Positions 7,234 through 8,595 of a DNA stretch of 8,595 bases are shown here, piece by piece; the first letter of the stretch is position 1, and each line of letters begins with the position of its first letter. Under the pieces are notes generated by a model. The model was not told the origin of the DNA, did not search any database, and saw nothing but the letters and a program-made list of their open reading frames with translations. This DNA comes from Terriglobia bacterium (GTDB lineage Bacteria; Acidobacteriota; Terriglobia; UBA7540). The DNA lies in assembly GCA_030040295.1 (NCBI GenBank), contig JASHTZ010000086.1, forward strand, positions 1 through 8,595, written 5' to 3'. The translations under genes and the position numbers were made by a program.

Positions 7234-7262
7234 ATTATAGAAACGGTGGGCGGAAGTGTCCA
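7234..7262 (-). promoter_or_regulatory. Sigma70-type promoter of ileS
   Basis: On the minus strand TGGACA (7262-7257, five of six to TTGACA) and a perfect TATAAT (7239-7234) are separated by exactly 17 bases. Transcription would begin around 7226-7228, about 20 bases before the chosen ileS start. The promoter lies in the 67-base space between the end of the DUF3800 gene and ileS, so ileS need not depend on transcription from the accessory gene. Confidence 0.7.
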
Positions 7263-7302
7263 GAAATGTTGGAGAGTGGTCGTGAATCATTTTGAAAAAA
7301 TT

Positions 7303-7959
7303 CTAGGTGAAGAACAGGCGGGAACATTGGATTTTCCCTGCGAGTATTTGAAAACTCGAGGATTCGTTGTCTTCGTATCGGGATTGAATTAACCCTGCCA
7401 GCATATCGGCAAACTGGATCCCACGGCAGTCTTTACTTGTGGTTTGGTTGGTAATTAGATTTGTTGAAGCCTTTTTGGTGAACCATAACTCAATTTGCAA
7501 GTAATCGTGTAAACTATTTCCGCTCGCCACCTTTATGGATCGAGGGTCAGGAACCAAATTCACAACATCGTGCTCTGCCATCCTGTCGATGAGCGATAAC
7601 TTAATCATGTAATTGTAAAGCTTATTTGCATCCTGCCGGATGTGCGCCATTACGTTCCTCTTTTGGACGATTATGCCATGCAGGCAGATATCAGGATTGG
7701 AGTCGCAAAGTTTCTTGGCTTGTATCGCGAACTCAGCGCGCTGGTTAGGCAGCATATCGTTCCACTTAACTTCTTTGTTGGTGGGCCATCCGAATTTTTC
7801 GTATAAGTCTTTGATGAGTCTCTTTGGATGGTGTTTCTTTTCTGGAGGACAACAAAGAGCGCCGATTGTCAGGTATCGACTAGAACCTCCTTCCCGGTAT
7901 GGGGCGTCGAATTTCCATCCTAAATCTCCGCTTTCGTCCAAATAAATTATCAGCGACAT
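7303..7959 (-). CDS. DUF3800 domain protein
   Basis: A 218-residue protein recognisable as the DUF3800 family by DESGD at 8-12, the EVKW segment at 63-66, an acidic residue in VPDPR (D138) and IQFADMLAGLI at 181-191. The spaced conserved acidic residues suggest a metal-dependent, possibly RNase H-like nuclease fold, but the function of the family is not settled and this is inference. It is cytoplasmic by appearance (no signal peptide or membrane span). The start at 7959 puts DESGD near the N-terminus, as usual in the family; GGGAAG about 6 bases ahead is a weak ribosome binding site. G+C is low: two 60-base lines (7321 and 7441) contain 26 and 21 G+C, against 44 for one line of the dehydrogenase gene (2581) and 33 for one of ileS (6241). 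This suggests transfer. Family members often sit in mobile or phage-derived regions. No partner gene is visible in the window. Confidence 0.82.
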   Translation of the reverse strand: MSLIIYLDESGDLGWKFDAPYREGGSSRYLTIGALCCPPEKKHHPKRLIKDLYEKFGWPTNKEVKWNDMLPNQRAEFAIQAKKLCDSNPDICLHGIIVQKRNVMAHIRQDANKLYNYMIKLSLIDRMAEHDVVNLVPDPRSIKVASGNSLHDYLQIELWFTKKASTNLITNQTTSKDCRGIQFADMLAGLIQSRYEDNESSSFQILAGKIQCSRLFFT

Positions 7960-7969
7960 GCTTACTTCC

Positions 7970-7998
7970 CAAAAAGAAAAGGCTCCCTTATGGGAGCC
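7970..7998 (-). terminator. Intrinsic terminator just upstream of the DUF3800 gene
   Basis: On the minus strand GGCTCCC-ATAA-GGGAGCC is a perfect 7-base-pair GC-rich stem with a 4-base loop (7998-7981), followed at once by TTTTCTTTTT (7980-7971). In the plus direction no T tract follows, so it works for minus-strand transcripts coming from beyond 8000. It ends about 10 bases before the DUF3800 start codon, so it either ends a separate short transcript or attenuates the DUF3800 message. Confidence 0.75.
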
Positions 7999-8091
7999 TA
8001 GTGTGGAGGATGGCCCCTGAGTCCGGCGTGCTTAGATCACGCTTACGATACCTAGTGGGCGTCGCGGTTGGTTCAGGATTTACCCATCCCG
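7970..8091 (-). ncRNA. Possible small RNA or attenuated leader ahead of the DUF3800 gene
   Basis: Between the candidate promoter at 8097-8124 and the terminator at 7970-7998 lies a stretch of about 120 bases without an open frame of note. It can form GCGTG/CACGC (loop ATCTAAG, near 8025-8041), and GGATGG near its 5' end (about 8088-8083) can pair with CCATCC (about 8013-8008), closing a domain before the terminator stem. The layout (promoter, structured body, terminator) is that of a small RNA or a riboswitch-type leader. I recognise no known RNA family. The 5' end is inferred from the promoter position only. Confidence 0.22.
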
Positions 8092-8096
8092 CACAT

Positions 8097-8124
8097 AGTA
8101 TAATCTCAATTTTCGGTATTTCAA
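8097..8124 (-). promoter_or_regulatory. Candidate promoter facing the DUF3800 gene
   Basis: Minus strand: TTGAAA (8124-8119, five of six) and TATACT (8102-8097, five of six) with a 16-base spacer. A perfect TATAAT lies on the plus strand over the same bases (8099-8104), but its -35 position (GGATTT) is poor, so a divergent promoter is possible but weaker. The local AT richness raises the chance of accidental matches. Confidence 0.4.
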
Positions 8125-8192
8125 TATTTATTTATGGCTTCTCTAAACCCTCTTCCTATAAGGACCTCTGGATCCTCAAACTCGGCCGTGCG

Positions 8193-8231
8193 GTGGGTGA
8201 AAATCCCCGCCTGGGGCGGAATTTCACCCAC
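8193..8231. repeat. Inverted repeat with GTGGGTGAAA arms
   Basis: GTGGGTGAAA (8193-8202) and TTTCACCCAC (8222-8231) are perfect 10-base arms. After one A/A mismatch TCC pairs with GGA, leaving an 11-base loop; alternatively CCCC and GGGG pair inside. The arms share GGGTGAA with the palindrome at 8452-8469. It could be a regulator site, an RNA hairpin or part of a mobile-element end. Confidence 0.6.
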
Positions 8232-8373
8232 TTTGCTGCTAGTACGATCCGGCTTCAAGCCAGGGGTAGGGCTACTACGAAGTGCCACATAGCGGACCTT
8301 CGGCCCAGGCGCACTCGGCCGGCGTGCTCCGCTATCCTATAGGTTTACAAGGATTTATTCAATTCCAAATGAT

Positions 8374-8416
8374 CTTCCTTCGACATTGCTAGCTCAATAT
8401 AGCCTAGCGATGGAAG
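8374..8416. repeat. Stem-loop with CATTGCTAG arms
   Basis: CATTGCTAG (8384-8392) and CTAGCGATG (8404-8412) pair over 9 positions including one G-T pair, with an 11-base loop. CTTC (8374-8377) and GAAG (8413-8416) can extend it with a 6-base bulge on the left. No T run flanks it, so it is not an evident terminator. Confidence 0.4.
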
Positions 8417-8451
8417 CAAAATTGCCCGGAATAGGGATGGTGGGCCGTTTT

Positions 8452-8469
8452 CTGGGTGAATTCACCCAG
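8452..8469. repeat. Perfect 18-base palindrome CTGGGTGAATTCACCCAG
   Basis: Both halves are exact reverse complements with no loop, the form expected of a dimeric repressor site rather than an RNA hairpin. The half-site GGGTGAA is the same as in the arms at 8193-8231, 220 bases away. No gene start follows within the window on the plus strand, so what it might control is unknown. Confidence 0.6.
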
Positions 8470-8513
8470 CAGGGCTGGGATAAGGGATGAGGGACACTGC
8501 CAAAAGTCGCGGG

Positions 8514-8595
8514 TGGCGCAGATCGGGGTTTATGTATGCGACCCGAATCCCGCGTGGCGCTGACGTAACGCACAGGAAATTCAATGTCTGCGCCA
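8514..8595. repeat. Compound inverted repeat at the right window edge
   Basis: TGGCGCAGA (8514-8522) is the exact reverse complement of TCTGCGCCA (8587-8595), and TGGCGCTGAC (8555-8564) pairs with GTCTGCGCCA (8586-8595) at 9 of 10 positions. The last 18 bases repeat 4327-4344 in the ileS-lspA gap with one change. The structure may continue past the window. It looks like one or two copies of the same interspersed palindromic family as 4312-4344. Confidence 0.45.

Larger units (their letters stand above)
8000..8595. other. Repeat-rich stretch without a convincing gene
   Basis: No open frame here looks like a protein. A plus-strand frame of 147 codons (7899-8342) overlaps the DUF3800 start and the terminator and reads like random arginine-rich sequence. 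A 50-odd codon frame from the ATG at 8134 is equally unremarkable. No tRNA could be folded. What it holds instead is a promoter-like site (8097-8124), two GGGTGAA-type palindromes, one stem-loop and a compound inverted repeat at the right edge. It may be the remnant of a mobile element, but no transposase piece or paired ends with target duplication is visible. Confidence 0.5.

Noticed and set aside
7206..7300. T-box leader controlling ileS
   Set aside because: The inferred leader is only about 22 bases, and no specifier stem, T-box sequence or terminator is present.
7980..8090. tRNA or tmRNA-like gene next to the terminator
   Set aside because: A GGAGGATGGCC-like segment on the plus strand and the nearby terminator prompted a look, but no T-loop, cloverleaf or CCA end could be found on either strand.
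8134..8292. Short plus-strand frame beginning ATGGCTTCT
   Set aside because: About 50 codons reading through the GTGGGTGAAA inverted repeat, no family resemblance; not supported as a gene.
7899..8342. Plus-strand open frame of 147 codons
   Set aside because: It overlaps the DUF3800 start codon and the terminator hairpin, has no plausible ribosome binding site I could see, and its product resembles random sequence.
8193..8469. IS21-type insertion sequence remnant
   Set aside because: The GGGTGAA repeats are reminiscent of multiple end-repeats, but there is no istA/istB fragment, no defined pair of ends and no target duplication, so it is only noted as a possibility.

Overview
This window looks like a stretch of chromosome from a GC-rich (roughly 60%) Gram-negative-type bacterium. 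The gene repertoire and the abundant short palindromic repeats between genes would fit Acidobacteriota or a relative, but that placement is an impression from protein style, not a database result. About 7.2 kb is a compact minus-strand gene series. The last 1.3 kb is an AT-richer accessory patch.

Reading in the direction of transcription (right to left), a good sigma70-type promoter at 7234-7262 starts ileS (isoleucyl-tRNA synthetase). It is followed by lspA (lipoprotein signal peptidase), an rluD-family 23S rRNA pseudouridine synthase gene, a kduD-like short-chain dehydrogenase, and a secreted family 20 beta-N-acetylhexosaminidase that runs off the left edge. ileS-lspA-rluD is a familiar housekeeping order. 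The two sugar-catabolic genes downstream are co-directional, but the 70-90 base gaps, each holding a palindrome, make a single operon uncertain. All plus-strand open frames over these genes are shadows.

Upstream of ileS lies a DUF3800 gene on the same strand, clearly lower in G+C than its neighbours. In front of it is a possible promoter, a leader of about 130 bases, and a textbook intrinsic terminator hairpin with a T tract that ends just before the DUF3800 ribosome binding site. This could be a small RNA gene or an attenuated leader. The remaining 600 bases hold no convincing gene, but several inverted repeats: two GGGTGAA-type palindromes, a stem-loop, and at the right edge a compound repeat sharing an 18-base motif with the ileS-lspA gap.

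Most of the window is ordinary. The points worth a second look are the family of GTAG-headed palindromes that sits in the gaps and supplies two stop codons, the start-site corrections for ileS and kduD, and the unexplained RNA/repeat patch around the DUF3800 gene. I see no defence system, CRISPR array, rRNA, tRNA or complete insertion sequence.
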